Source of the DNA: Candidatus Avelusimicrobium stercoris
Lineage (GTDB): Bacteria > Elusimicrobiota > Elusimicrobia > Elusimicrobiales > Elusimicrobiaceae
DNA: 30,942 nucleotides
Assembly: GCA_002432025.1 (NCBI GenBank)
Contig: DJFE01000035.1
Span: 15,839 to 46,780, forward strand
Direction: 5' to 3'
A program made the position numbers and the translations under genes. This document shows, piece after piece, positions 13,491 to 21,190 of this stretch; position 1 is the first letter of the stretch, and the number at the start of each line of letters is the position of its first letter. The notes under the pieces are model-generated. The model was given only the letters and a program-made list of their open reading frames with translations. It was not told the DNA's origin and searched no databases.

Positions 13491-13727
13491 ATGTACTGCG
13501 CCAAAGACCAACAACTTGCGTGTCAGTGCTCGCCCCTGCAATTTTTAGCAGTAAACAAGGGGGGCGTGTCCGCTTTCCCTAATTTACTAAAAATTTCCCG
13601 TATTCATCCAGCCGTACCCCCGGAAATATGCCTGTCCAAGTGGCAGGACCTATTTTTATATAGGGCTAAAAAACCTAGGACTTCTAGGTCTTTTGGCCCT
13701 ATTTTTTTTATGGACTTTTTACAATAA
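13491..13727 (+). CDS. Possible small cysteine-containing protein (78 aa)
   Basis: An ATG at 13491 sits 6 nt after AGGAG and just downstream of a plausible promoter, so initiation signals are good. The 78-aa product starts MYCAKDQQLACQCSPLQF, has no signal peptide or recognised domain, and its last third runs through the A/T-rich box leader at 13647-13717, which weakens the coding case. It could be a real small protein, a leader peptide for the 1252-aa gene, or a chance frame in a long 5' UTR. Confidence 0.3.
   Translation: MYCAKDQQLACQCSPLQFLAVNKGGVSAFPNLLKISRIHPAVPPEICLSKWQDLFLYRAKKPRTSRSFGPIFFMDFLQ
13647..13717 (+). promoter_or_regulatory. Leader with hairpins and GGnCC-type boxes before the 1252-aa gene
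   Basis: CCTAT/ATAGG (13649-13653 and 13660-13664) and ACCTAG/CTAGGT (13673-13678 and 13684-13689) form two small hairpins, followed by TGGCCCTA and ATGGAC separated by T tracts. The order AGGTC...GCCCTA...ATGG is the same as in the leader at 10838-10861. No strong terminator U-run hairpin is evident. Confidence 0.45.
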
Positions 13728-13750
13728 TTAAGGGAGAGGAGAACCTTATT

Positions 13751-16700
13751 ATGAAAACAACCCTGTCGCTTTTACTCAGTTTCTGTATTCTATTTAGCAG
13801 CGTTTCCCCGTCGCTGGCGCAAACCTTGCCCGTTAAGGCTGGTAAGGGAATTGCCAAGCAAGGTAAAGTCGTCGGCAAGATTGTGCAAAAGGGCGTGGCT
13901 GTACCCAAAGTAAAACTGCCCGCTAACGCACAGGTATATTCCGCCGGAAAGCGCGTGGGCCAAATGGTTCCCACTCTCCCCTCGGTTACGGTGGTGCCTA
14001 ATGGCTCCTATTTGCAGGTTCCGTCCGCTTTAATCTCCTCTAAACTCACGGATTTAACCTCTCATTACGCCTTATCCGTTGGCGAATTAACTGACGGCTT
14101 GCCCGGCCCGATTTTCGCCCAAACCTCTCCGTTGGCCCGTGCTGCGGCGCTTCGTTCCCTGTTTGTAACTTTCTACTTGCACGGCAACGCCAACTTGGCC
14201 CAACAAGCCGAAGCCGTTAAGTTTTACCGCACGGAATTGGAAGCCCTGTCCGGCTCCTTTGCCAAACTCCCCAAAGGAGACGAACGCTCCGCCTTATTAA
14301 TTGCTTCCAACAAAAGCCACGCTAGTTATAAGGACGTGCTGGACTGCAATCACGCTTTGTCCGATGCGGCGGCCTTGGGTTTGGTCGGCACGAAAGCCGA
14401 CGCCCCGGCCTTGATTAATTTTTATAAGAAAGCCGTCAATTCCCCCTTTGAAAAAACCGCGGAAGTAATTGTTGCCCGCGGTTTGTTGCGTCAAGGCGCT
14501 TATGCCCAGTTGCAGGAACTGGCCACCCTTACGGGGGCCAAAGGGCCGTTCTGGCAGAACTTGGCCGCCGTAGCGCAAGAAAAAGGCTTGCCCGTTCAAA
14601 TTAACGCCGTGGCCGGAGAGGCCGCTCCCGCGTCCGCCGATATGGCCCGCTTTTTAAAATTGGGCTGCCCTCAAAACGTTTTAAATGCTGATATTTCCCG
14701 TAAGGCCACCCAGGATTGGTTGGAATTGGGGGCTCCCGCTCCTGCGGCTGCCCCGGTGGCTGTGAAAGCGCCAGCCGCCGCTCCGGCTGCCCGCCAGGTG
14801 GAAATGCCGAAGGTTCAGTTGGCGGGAAGCGATTTGGTCTTATCTCCTACCGCTGTGCCGACCGAGGGTGAAGCCGTAGCCGAAACCACCCCGGCTGTTG
14901 CCGAATCCAAAGGCTCGGTAGAATTTTTAGGCCGCTCCGACAGCGACAACTCCGGCGTAATGTACAGCGGCGTGCCCGTGTTTGCTATCGGCAAACTCTT
15001 TAAAAAGGGCGCCGCTTGGATTAGAAACCGTTTTAGCAAAAAAGCCCCGAAACCCATTTACCACGAACCCGGCTTGCACGATGCTACGCAAATTAGCGAA
15101 GTTTATTCCAATCTCCGCTCTCCCGAAGCCCCGGCCTCTGCCGATGAATTAATGGGCGCGGGCGAAGAAGGCCCGGTGCCGGTGTCGGAAAAAGGTTTTA
15201 AATTAACCCGTGTAGATGAAAACGGCATTGAGCGTATTTTACCCGTTAATTTGGAAATCAGCAACCGTTTCCGCGTGAAGGGTTATAACCGCGTGGCGTT
15301 TGCCTTGACCCCCAATTTTAAACACGGCTATGTGGCTGAACTGCGCAACCAAACCCAGCCGCCCTTGCGTATGGCGCACTTCTATATGCGCTTGCAGGCG
15401 GATCAAGTGGGCTCCTTGGTGGATTTGGTACGCGCCGCCGGGATGACCAAATTTAGTTTGAAACTGGAAACCCGCCCGGATGTGGTGTATCAAGCCACTA
15501 CCCAGCAGGTAACCGATGCCGCCACGGGTGCTCTTTTACCCTTGGAAGTAACCTTGCCGGAAAAGAGCGTATCCCACGGTCAAAAAGTGGTCTTGTTGCC
15601 GGAAGGCAACTTGGCCTTGCAGGGAACGGACGGGAAAATCCATAATCTTTCCCGCTTTTATGTCCGCTTGCCCAAGAACCAAATCGGCAAGTTTGTACAG
15701 ATTTTGCGCCACAGCCCGACCAAATTTAATGTTTCTGTCCACCCCACCCAAAACCGCGCGGATTTAATCGTGCGCGACGCTTCTTTGACGAACGTCAGTT
15801 TGGGTAAAACGATGGGCCCGGTGGTAAACGGTGCGCTGGATATGGACGTGAGCGCCGCCAACGGTATGATGTTTGGTATCAACTATGTGTTGCCGGGGTT
15901 GGCTTCCTTGTTGACGCCGGTGCTGAAAAAATACGGCGAAAAGAATTTGATGGTGCTATCCTTGGCGATGTCCACCGCGGCGGGGGCTTTGGCTACTGCG
16001 GGCGGCTTCTACGGCTTTGTGGAAGGGCTGGCGTTAAGCCCGGTGCAGAAAGGGCTGTTCATCACCGCCTTGTTCTTAATGAGCGGTTCCAGCATTTTGA
16101 AGCAGTTGGTTTCCAACCTGCTCATCCGCGCTAACCGCGGCGAAGTGATTTTAAACGCGGCCAAGGATGCTTTAAAAACGGCCGAAACGGAAATGACCGT
16201 TGCCGAAAAACAAGGCTTTGCGAAGATGGGCGAACGCGTAAAAGAATTTTTTACCAAAAAGTCCGAAGTCAGTTTGAAGGATATTGTACTGTACAATTTA
16301 AGTTTCGTGTACAAGAACGTTGGTACCTTGGCCTTCTTGGCTTCTCCGTACTTGATTAATCACGGTATTCAACTGGCTACCGGGGTGGATTTGGGGCTGG
16401 ACTACTCTATCAGTTTCCCGATTTACGCCGGATATAGCGGTTGGGTAGCGTGGAAGGTATGGCGCGCCAAACTGCGCGATGCCTATTCTGCCAAGAACTT
16501 GGAACAGAGCCAAAAAATGTTGCAGGGCACGCTGGATGCGGGTGCCAAAGTATTGGGTGAATCCAAAGGCGAAGTATCTTCCTTAATGATTGACGATGTG
16601 GCCCGAGGATTTAAGGATTCGTTGGATGCGTGGGTGTTCGCCAACGTGAAAATGGATTCCTCCAAGAAATCGGGCGATTTGTACAAAGGCGCCAAAAAAG

Positions 16701-17509
16701 AACTGTTTGCCGGACTTGAAAAGCAATTATCTGAGCAATACAATATCCCGGCTGACCGTATGAACTCCTTGGTCCACAAGGTTAAACACTCTGTGGCCGT
16801 GCAGGAAAACACGATTGGGAATATGGGCAAAATGTTAAAGGCTCCGGGTGTGGCGGCGTTGGCCTCGGCTATGACGTTGGCTACGATTCACGAGTTCGTC
16901 ATTTCCAGTTCGTTCGCTACTTCTATGAAGTCGCTCATCAGCCAAGGCGAATTTGCGAACTTCTTGATTGCCTGCTCGCTCTACTTGCCGTTTATCGTGG
17001 GCCGCTTGGGTGGTAACGTCGTTAGCCGCCGCATTAGCCCCGATACGATGTACATCCTCTGCTCGGGCCTGTCTGCCTTGGGTACGGGTATAATGGCAAC
17101 GGCGGGTGATAGCGTAACGCAAACGATTGCGGGTGCGGCCGTAGCCAGTTTGGGTGTGGGTAACTTCTTTACCCAAATGTATGACTACATTATGAACCGC
17201 TATCCCAAACAGAACCGCGAACTGTCCTCTATCTTGGCGTTGACGATGGCTATCGGCGGTTTGGGTGCTATCCCGGCGGGTTATTTCGCCTCTATGGGTG
17301 GCGTTGGCGTGCCGATGGACTTGCTGTATGCGGGCACGATGTTGGGCGCCAGTTTGCTCTTAACGCCCGGTATGATGAACAATTCCTCACTCGTGAAGGG
17401 GATGAAATACGAAGCGGGCCGCTTGTGGAAGAAGGTCAAAGGCGTATTTAAACGCGGCGATAAAGGCACTACTCCCACGGGATTAGACAACGCGGCTCCC
17501 GCCAACTAA
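13751..17509 (+). CDS. Large secreted/membrane protein with duplicated domain and MFS-like C-terminal half
   Basis: I do not recognise this 1252-aa protein as a named family. A signal peptide (about 1-23, cut near SLA-QT) leads a long extracytoplasmic region: a helical part (125-330), an Ala/Pro-rich linker (328-350), a basic patch (415-435), then two tandem copies of one domain (about 498-590 and 597-680; compare HFYMRLQADQVGSLVDLV with RFYVRLPKNQIGKFVQIL). The C-terminal half has about eleven hydrophobic segments (704-724, 734-757, 767-790, 852-872, 886-904, 1033-1053, 1069-1085, 1099-1118, 1122-1142, 1158-1180, 1187-1207). A GRLGGNVVSRR loop at 1084-1094 recalls the major facilitator motif A, and charged loops lie at 793-840 and 905-1030. 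AGGAG lies 10 nt before the ATG. It is monocistronic. Transport function is inference. Confidence 0.85.
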   Translation: MKTTLSLLLSFCILFSSVSPSLAQTLPVKAGKGIAKQGKVVGKIVQKGVAVPKVKLPANAQVYSAGKRVGQMVPTLPSVTVVPNGSYLQVPSALISSKLTDLTSHYALSVGELTDGLPGPIFAQTSPLARAAALRSLFVTFYLHGNANLAQQAEAVKFYRTELEALSGSFAKLPKGDERSALLIASNKSHASYKDVLDCNHALSDAAALGLVGTKADAPALINFYKKAVNSPFEKTAEVIVARGLLRQGAYAQLQELATLTGAKGPFWQNLAAVAQEKGLPVQINAVAGEAAPASADMARFLKLGCPQNVLNADISRKATQDWLELGAPAPAAAPVAVKAPAAAPAARQVEMPKVQLAGSDLVLSPTAVPTEGEAVAETTPAVAESKGSVEFLGRSDSDNSGVMYSGVPVFAIGKLFKKGAAWIRNRFSKKAPKPIYHEPGLHDATQISEVYSNLRSPEAPASADELMGAGEEGPVPVSEKGFKLTRVDENGIERILPVNLEISNRFRVKGYNRVAFALTPNFKHGYVAELRNQTQPPLRMAHFYMRLQADQVGSLVDLVRAAGMTKFSLKLETRPDVVYQATTQQVTDAATGALLPLEVTLPEKSVSHGQKVVLLPEGNLALQGTDGKIHNLSRFYVRLPKNQIGKFVQILRHSPTKFNVSVHPTQNRADLIVRDASLTNVSLGKTMGPVVNGALDMDVSAANGMMFGINYVLPGLASLLTPVLKKYGEKNLMVLSLAMSTAAGALATAGGFYGFVEGLALSPVQKGLFITALFLMSGSSILKQLVSNLLIRANRGEVILNAAKDALKTAETEMTVAEKQGFAKMGERVKEFFTKKSEVSLKDIVLYNLSFVYKNVGTLAFLASPYLINHGIQLATGVDLGLDYSISFPIYAGYSGWVAWKVWRAKLRDAYSAKNLEQSQKMLQGTLDAGAKVLGESKGEVSSLMIDDVARGFKDSLDAWVFANVKMDSSKKSGDLYKGAKKELFAGLEKQLSEQYNIPADRMNSLVHKVKHSVAVQENTIGNMGKMLKAPGVAALASAMTLATIHEFVISSSFATSMKSLISQGEFANFLIACSLYLPFIVGRLGGNVVSRRISPDTMYILCSGLSALGTGIMATAGDSVTQTIAGAAVASLGVGNFFTQMYDYIMNRYPKQNRELSSILALTMAIGGLGAIPAGYFASMGGVGVPMDLLYAGTMLGASLLLTPGMMNNSSLVKGMKYEAGRLWKKVKGVFKRGDKGTTPTGLDNAAPAN

Positions 17510-17530
17510 ATAAAGTAATTTTAGAACGAC

Positions 17531-17561
17531 GCCCCGGGCAATGAAAAACCCGGGGCTTTTT
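17531..17561 (+). terminator. Terminator of 1252-aa gene
   Basis: GCCCCGGG (17531-17538) pairs perfectly with CCCGGGGC (17549-17556), followed by TTTTT. Confidence 0.93.
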
Positions 17562-17571
17562 AGTTCATACT

Positions 17572-17737
17572 ATAAAAGAGCGACACAGCAAAAACAGTAT
17601 TGCTCAATTAATCAGTAGTGTGCGGATAATCTGCCGCCTGCAAGGTGCCGTCCACAGATCTAAATAAAAGAGCAACACTACAAAAGCCGTGTTGCTCAAA
17701 CAATCAGAAGAGGACAGAAAATCTGTCGCCTGCAAGG
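17572..17737 (-). repeat. Two tandem 74-bp repeats, each with a minus-strand terminator
   Basis: Copies at 17572-17645 and 17664-17737 align without gaps at 59 of 74 positions. Each holds a hairpin plus T-tract reading on minus (17578-17605; 17670-17697, the latter a perfect 9-bp stem GAGCAACAC/GTGTTGCTC followed by TTTTATTT). The second copy abuts the sulP stop. The outer part of copy 1 (17607-17646) matches the 3' end of tlyA (773-812) at 31 of 40 positions. Confidence 0.8.
17670..17697 (-). terminator. Terminator of the nfuA-PHP-sulP operon
   Basis: A perfect 9-bp stem on the minus strand, GAGCAACAC with GTGTTGCTC, is followed by TTTTATTT. A weaker copy lies further downstream at 17578-17605. 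Confidence 0.8.
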
Positions 17738-19417
17738 CTATTCTAGGAAGTGCTGGCGTCCGCTGACAATGGACTCGGCACGCATTAGGGAAATATCAAT
17801 ATTTTTGCAAATATGGTCTTCGCCCAAGCGTTTGATAAAGCCGTACTTTTCCAAGGTTTTTAACACAGGTTTTTGAACGTGCGACAGGATGAGTTGCACG
17901 CCGTCTTTTTGACAACTGTTAAAAATGCTTTCCAGCGCGTGAAAACCCGTCGCGTCAATGGCGGGCACACTGCGCATACGCAGGATGAGGACCTTGCACT
18001 CTTTGTGGTTTTCCAAGGAATCCACAAACACATTGGCCGCGCCAAAGAAGAACGGCCCATTGATTTCGTACACGCTGACGTTGTGCGTAATAATTTTGGT
18101 GTCAATGTCGTCCTTTTGGCGTACCTCGTCAAAAATATCGTCGTCCATATTCTTAATTTGATAGACGTCGCTCATACGCTTCATAAAGAGCACCGCCGCC
18201 AATACAAGGCCGAACTCAATGGCCACTACCAAGTCCGCCGCTACGGTTAGTCCGAAAGTGGCGAGCAGTACGGCAATATCCCCCGCCGGAGCCTTGAATA
18301 AGGCGCGGAAGGCCCGCCAACCGCTCATACGGTAGGCCACCATAAACAAAATAGCGGCTAACGAGGTCATCGGGATTAGGCCAATATATTGCATAAGGCA
18401 TAACATCATAATCAAAAGGAAAATAGCGTGCGCCATACCGGCAATCGGGGTGCGCCCGCCGTTTTCAATGTTGGTAGCCGTGCGGGCAATCGCGCCCGTG
18501 GCGGGTAACCCGCCAAATAAGGCCGAAGCCACATTGGCTACACCCGTGGCAACCAATTCCATATTGGAGCGGTGCTTTTTGCCAATCATCCCGTCCGCCA
18601 CTACGGCGGAAAGCAAACTTTCAATCCCCGCCAAAAAGGCAATCGTTAGCGAGGCGGGCAACAGTTTTTTAATGGTCGCCAGCGTAATTTCACCCGGCAT
18701 ATGGGGCCAAACCAAGGTGCTGTCCACCGAGCCGAAAGTAGAGGTAATGGTGGCTACATCCAAACGGGCAAATTTTACCACCAAGGTAGTAATGATAAGC
18801 GCCACCAAGGAACCGGGGAGAGCCTTCCATTTTTTAGGCCAAAAAATAATAATGCCCAAGGTCAACAGGCCGATCGCCAATGTCTCCCAGTTAGTGGCAG
18901 ATAAATGGTGAAAATACATATTCCACTTGGCGAAAAAGTCGCTGGGAATATTGGTTAAATTGAGGCCCAAAAAGTCATTAATCTGCGTGGAAAAAAGCAC
19001 CACGGCAATACCGCTGGTAAACCCGGTGGTTACGGGGTAGGGGATAAATTTGATGAACGCGCCAAACTTAAAAAGGCCCATTAACATCAAAAAAATACCC
19101 GCCATTAAAGTAGCGGTTAAAAGGCCGGAAAGGCCGAACTCTTGGATGATGCCATAGACAATGACGACGAACGCGCCCGTCGGCCCGCCAATTTGTACGC
19201 GGGAGCCGCCCAAGAGGGAAATCAAAAAACCGGCTACAATAGCGGTTAAAAGGCCTTTTTCGGGCGTAACGCCGGAGGCTATGGCCAGGGCGATAGACAG
19301 CGGCAGGGCCACACAGGCCACCACCAGCCCGGACGTAACGTCTTTTAACATACGCCGGGGGGTAAATTCTTCGGGGCGGTTGCGCCAAAGCGTAACCAAT
19401 TTAGGGAGTAAATGCAT
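17738..19417 (-). CDS. SulP family inorganic anion transporter with STAS domain
   Basis: This is a SulP/SLC26-type inner-membrane carrier; members move sulfate, bicarbonate or other anions, usually with H+ or Na+. The N-terminal signature is strong: VALPLSIALAIASGVTPEKG followed by LLGGSRVQIGGPTGAFVVI. About 10-14 transmembrane segments fill residues 25-420. A cytoplasmic STAS domain covers roughly 435-545 (VSVYEINGPFFFGAANVF, LILRMRSVPAIDATGFHALE). At 559 aa it is full length. Substrate cannot be read from sequence. It starts 6 nt after the PHP gene stop with no ribosome site, suggesting translational reinitiation. Confidence 0.93.
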   Translation of the reverse strand: MHLLPKLVTLWRNRPEEFTPRRMLKDVTSGLVVACVALPLSIALAIASGVTPEKGLLTAIVAGFLISLLGGSRVQIGGPTGAFVVIVYGIIQEFGLSGLLTATLMAGIFLMLMGLFKFGAFIKFIPYPVTTGFTSGIAVVLFSTQINDFLGLNLTNIPSDFFAKWNMYFHHLSATNWETLAIGLLTLGIIIFWPKKWKALPGSLVALIITTLVVKFARLDVATITSTFGSVDSTLVWPHMPGEITLATIKKLLPASLTIAFLAGIESLLSAVVADGMIGKKHRSNMELVATGVANVASALFGGLPATGAIARTATNIENGGRTPIAGMAHAIFLLIMMLCLMQYIGLIPMTSLAAILFMVAYRMSGWRAFRALFKAPAGDIAVLLATFGLTVAADLVVAIEFGLVLAAVLFMKRMSDVYQIKNMDDDIFDEVRQKDDIDTKIITHNVSVYEINGPFFFGAANVFVDSLENHKECKVLILRMRSVPAIDATGFHALESIFNSCQKDGVQLILSHVQKPVLKTLEKYGFIKRLGEDHICKNIDISLMRAESIVSGRQHFLE

Positions 19418-19423
19418 AATAAT

Positions 19424-20239
19424 TTAACGGTTAAATAATCTGCGGAGCAGTTTGTCGTAGTGCGGCTGCGGAATTTGCATACCGGGGGTGGTAATGCGTC
19501 CCGCGCGCGGACCGTGGTAATCGGACCCCGCCGTAGCCAAAAGGCCGTATTTGCGGGTAATGGCCAGCAGGTCTTGCTTCATTGTAAAAGTATGGGCGGG
19601 GTAAAACACCTCCACGCCTTCTAGGCCGGCCTCGGTCCAAGCCGGGAAATTCCAATGTTCCGATACAATACCGGGATGCGCAATCACAGGCATACCGCCT
19701 GCGCGCTTGATGTGCCGGATAGCCTCAATAGCGGTTACTCCGGCAGACGGTACATAACCGGGCTGGCCGGGCACCAAATAGCGGCGGAAGCCCTCTTGGC
19801 GGCTGGGCACAATGCCCTTGGCTTTAAGCGCATCGGCAACGTGGGCGCGGGAAACGGTATTAGGCGCACGGGAAAAAACTTCCTCTTCCGTAATGTCCAC
19901 CCCGGCGGCAATTAATTGTTGGATAATTTTGCGGATGCGTTCGCGGCGGTTTTGGCGGTTTTGGGCCAAAAAGGCTTGGAACTCTGCATTTTCCAAATCA
20001 ATGTTGTAGCCGGTAAAGTGCAGGTGGTCGTGTTCCCGGGTGCTGATTTCCACCCCGGGTGTAAAGAGGATACGGTGTTCTTCGCACACTTTTTTGGCGC
20101 GGAGTACACCGTCCGTTGTATCGTGGTCGGTCAGGGCATAAACGGAAGCCCCGGCTTTCAAAGCGGCGTGAACCACTTCTTCCGGGGGACAGGTTCCGTC
20201 CGAAAAATCGGAGTGCGTGTGTAAGTCTATCTTCGGCAT
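19424..20239 (-). CDS. PHP-domain phosphoesterase (RNase AM / nucleoside bisphosphate phosphatase-like)
   Basis: This PHP-family metal phosphoesterase resembles E. coli YciV (RNase AM) and 3',5'-nucleoside bisphosphate phosphatases. Metal ligands are visible: DLHTHSDFSDGT (His7, His9), LTDHDT (38-43), GVEIST (about 62-67), the HPG motif in PVIAHPGIVSEH, and GSDYHGP near the C-terminus. At 271 aa the length fits. Its ATG overlaps the stop of the NifU-like gene by one base (TAATG). The exact substrate (RNA 5' ends or pAp) is inferred from family only. Confidence 0.9.
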   Translation of the reverse strand: MPKIDLHTHSDFSDGTCPPEEVVHAALKAGASVYALTDHDTTDGVLRAKKVCEEHRILFTPGVEISTREHDHLHFTGYNIDLENAEFQAFLAQNRQNRRERIRKIIQQLIAAGVDITEEEVFSRAPNTVSRAHVADALKAKGIVPSRQEGFRRYLVPGQPGYVPSAGVTAIEAIRHIKRAGGMPVIAHPGIVSEHWNFPAWTEAGLEGVEVFYPAHTFTMKQDLLAITRKYGLLATAGSDYHGPRAGRITTPGMQIPQPHYDKLLRRLFNR

Positions 20240-20463
20240 TAAACGCGTTCCACCGCGGTTACGCCGGGGACGAGTTCTTTAATCTTGCGTTCCACTACGG
20301 CCTGCAAGGTCATTTGCGCGTGCGGGCAGCAGCCGCAGCGGCCGTGCAAACCTACGGTAACGATACCCGTTTTTTCATCTACGCTGATGAGTCGGATGTC
20401 GCCGCCGTCAGCCTGCAAAATGGGGCGGATGTCTTCAATTACTTGTTGGACTTGTTCTTTCAT
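20239..20463 (-). CDS. NifU-like C-terminal domain Fe-S carrier
   Basis: A 74-aa stand-alone NifU C-terminal (Nfu) domain, which carries and delivers an Fe-S cluster. The core is IRPILQADGGDIRLISVD and GRCGCCPHAQMTLQ, with the CxxC pair Cys43 and Cys46 (a third Cys at 45 lies inside the pair). The ATG at 20463 follows GGAG by 6 nt; an upstream TTG would add four residues and is less likely. It is first of the nfu-PHP-sulP operon and shares a TAATG junction with the PHP gene. Confidence 0.92.
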   Translation of the reverse strand: MKEQVQQVIEDIRPILQADGGDIRLISVDEKTGIVTVGLHGRCGCCPHAQMTLQAVVERKIKELVPGVTAVERV

Positions 20464-20494
20464 AATCTTCTCCAAAGGTTTATTTATCTTCTTT

Positions 20495-20500
20495 ATTATA
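20495..20500 (-). promoter_or_regulatory. -10 box of the NifU-like operon
   Basis: TATAAT on the minus strand (20495-20500) lies 31 nt upstream of the ATG at 20463. TTACCG stands 19 nt further up; the -35 is weak. Confidence 0.4.
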
Positions 20501-20533
20501 TCTTTTTTGGGGGCAGGCCCGGTAAGAAAAAAC

Positions 20534-20563
20534 TTGCAAAGTTTCGGGGAGTATTGCTATACT
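20534..20563 (+). promoter_or_regulatory. Promoter of SH3-domain gene
   Basis: TTGCAA (20534-20539), an 18-nt spacer and TATACT (20558-20563) lie 49 nt before the ATG at 20613. Confidence 0.65.
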
Positions 20564-20612
20564 TTTTGTGTAGAGATTTTTTAGTTCGCCTTTTATAGGA
20601 GAAAGAAGATAT

Positions 20613-21080
20613 ATGAAAAAAATTATTGCTTTGGCAATGCTCGTACTTTTTGTGAGCGCTCCTGTCTTCGCCCAAAAATACGCCAGCATCAACGCTAAAA
20701 GAGCCAATATCCGCACTTGCGCGGGTACGAAATGCGCTTTGAAATGGCACGCGTGGAGATACACTCCTGTCATTATGGTAAAAACCAACGAAGATAAAAG
20801 TTGGGTTCTTATTAAGGACTTTGAAGGTTACAGCGGCTGGATTAAGGCCGACTTGTTAAGCCCCAAGGGCGGTATGTCCGCCAAAGTGGATTTAAATGTC
20901 CGCAAAGACGCCTCCGCCTCGGCCGATATTGTTTGCACCGTAGCCAAGGGCTATCCGTTTAAATACTTGGCCAAAAAAGGCAAATGGATTCAAGTGTCCG
21001 ACGAACCCGAAAACGCCAAAGACGGCGTTTGCAAAGGCTGGGTATATAACGCCAACCTGTGGGGTTTCTTTAAACAATAA
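20613..21080 (+). CDS. Secreted protein with two bacterial SH3 domains
   Basis: The 155-aa product has a signal peptide (1-21, cut after VFA) and two SH3b-type repeats: the first (about 25-85) with AKRANIRTCAGTKCALKW and GYSGWIKADLLS, the second (about 90-150) with VDLNVRKDASASADIVCTV, KYLAKKGKWIQVSD and GWVYNANLW. SH3b domains usually bind cell-wall peptides, so a periplasmic, envelope-associated role is likely; no catalytic domain is attached. Cysteines in each repeat (TCAGTKC; VC...VC) could form disulphides. AGGAG lies 11 nt before the ATG. The gene has its own promoter and terminator. Confidence 0.88.
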   Translation: MKKIIALAMLVLFVSAPVFAQKYASINAKRANIRTCAGTKCALKWHAWRYTPVIMVKTNEDKSWVLIKDFEGYSGWIKADLLSPKGGMSAKVDLNVRKDASASADIVCTVAKGYPFKYLAKKGKWIQVSDEPENAKDGVCKGWVYNANLWGFFKQ

Positions 21081-21100
21081 GTTAAATTTGCCCGGAATAT

Positions 21101-21129
21101 AAAAAGGCCCTTTTTATAGGGCCTTTTTT
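21101..21129 (+). terminator. Terminator of SH3-domain gene
   Basis: AAAAAGGCCC (21101-21110) pairs with GGGCCTTTTTT (21119-21129); the hairpin carries its own T run. Confidence 0.9.
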
Positions 21130-21155
21130 ATCCGGCGGAAAGAGTAAAAGCCCCC

Positions 21156-21184
21156 TTGCCAAAAGGCAAAGTAAAGGGTAAAAT
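21156..21184 (+). promoter_or_regulatory. Promoter giving a leaderless mRNA for the 156-aa gene
   Basis: TTGCCA (21156-21161), a 17-nt spacer and TAAAAT (21179-21184). The -10 ends 6 nt before the ATG at 21191, so the expected transcription start coincides with the start codon. No ribosome site is present in the gap. Confidence 0.6.
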
Positions 21185-21190
21185 ATAAGT

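Noticed and set aside
17562..17737. CRISPR-like array from the two 74-bp repeats
   Set aside because: Only two imperfect copies with an 18-bp gap, each containing a terminator; no spacers or cas genes.
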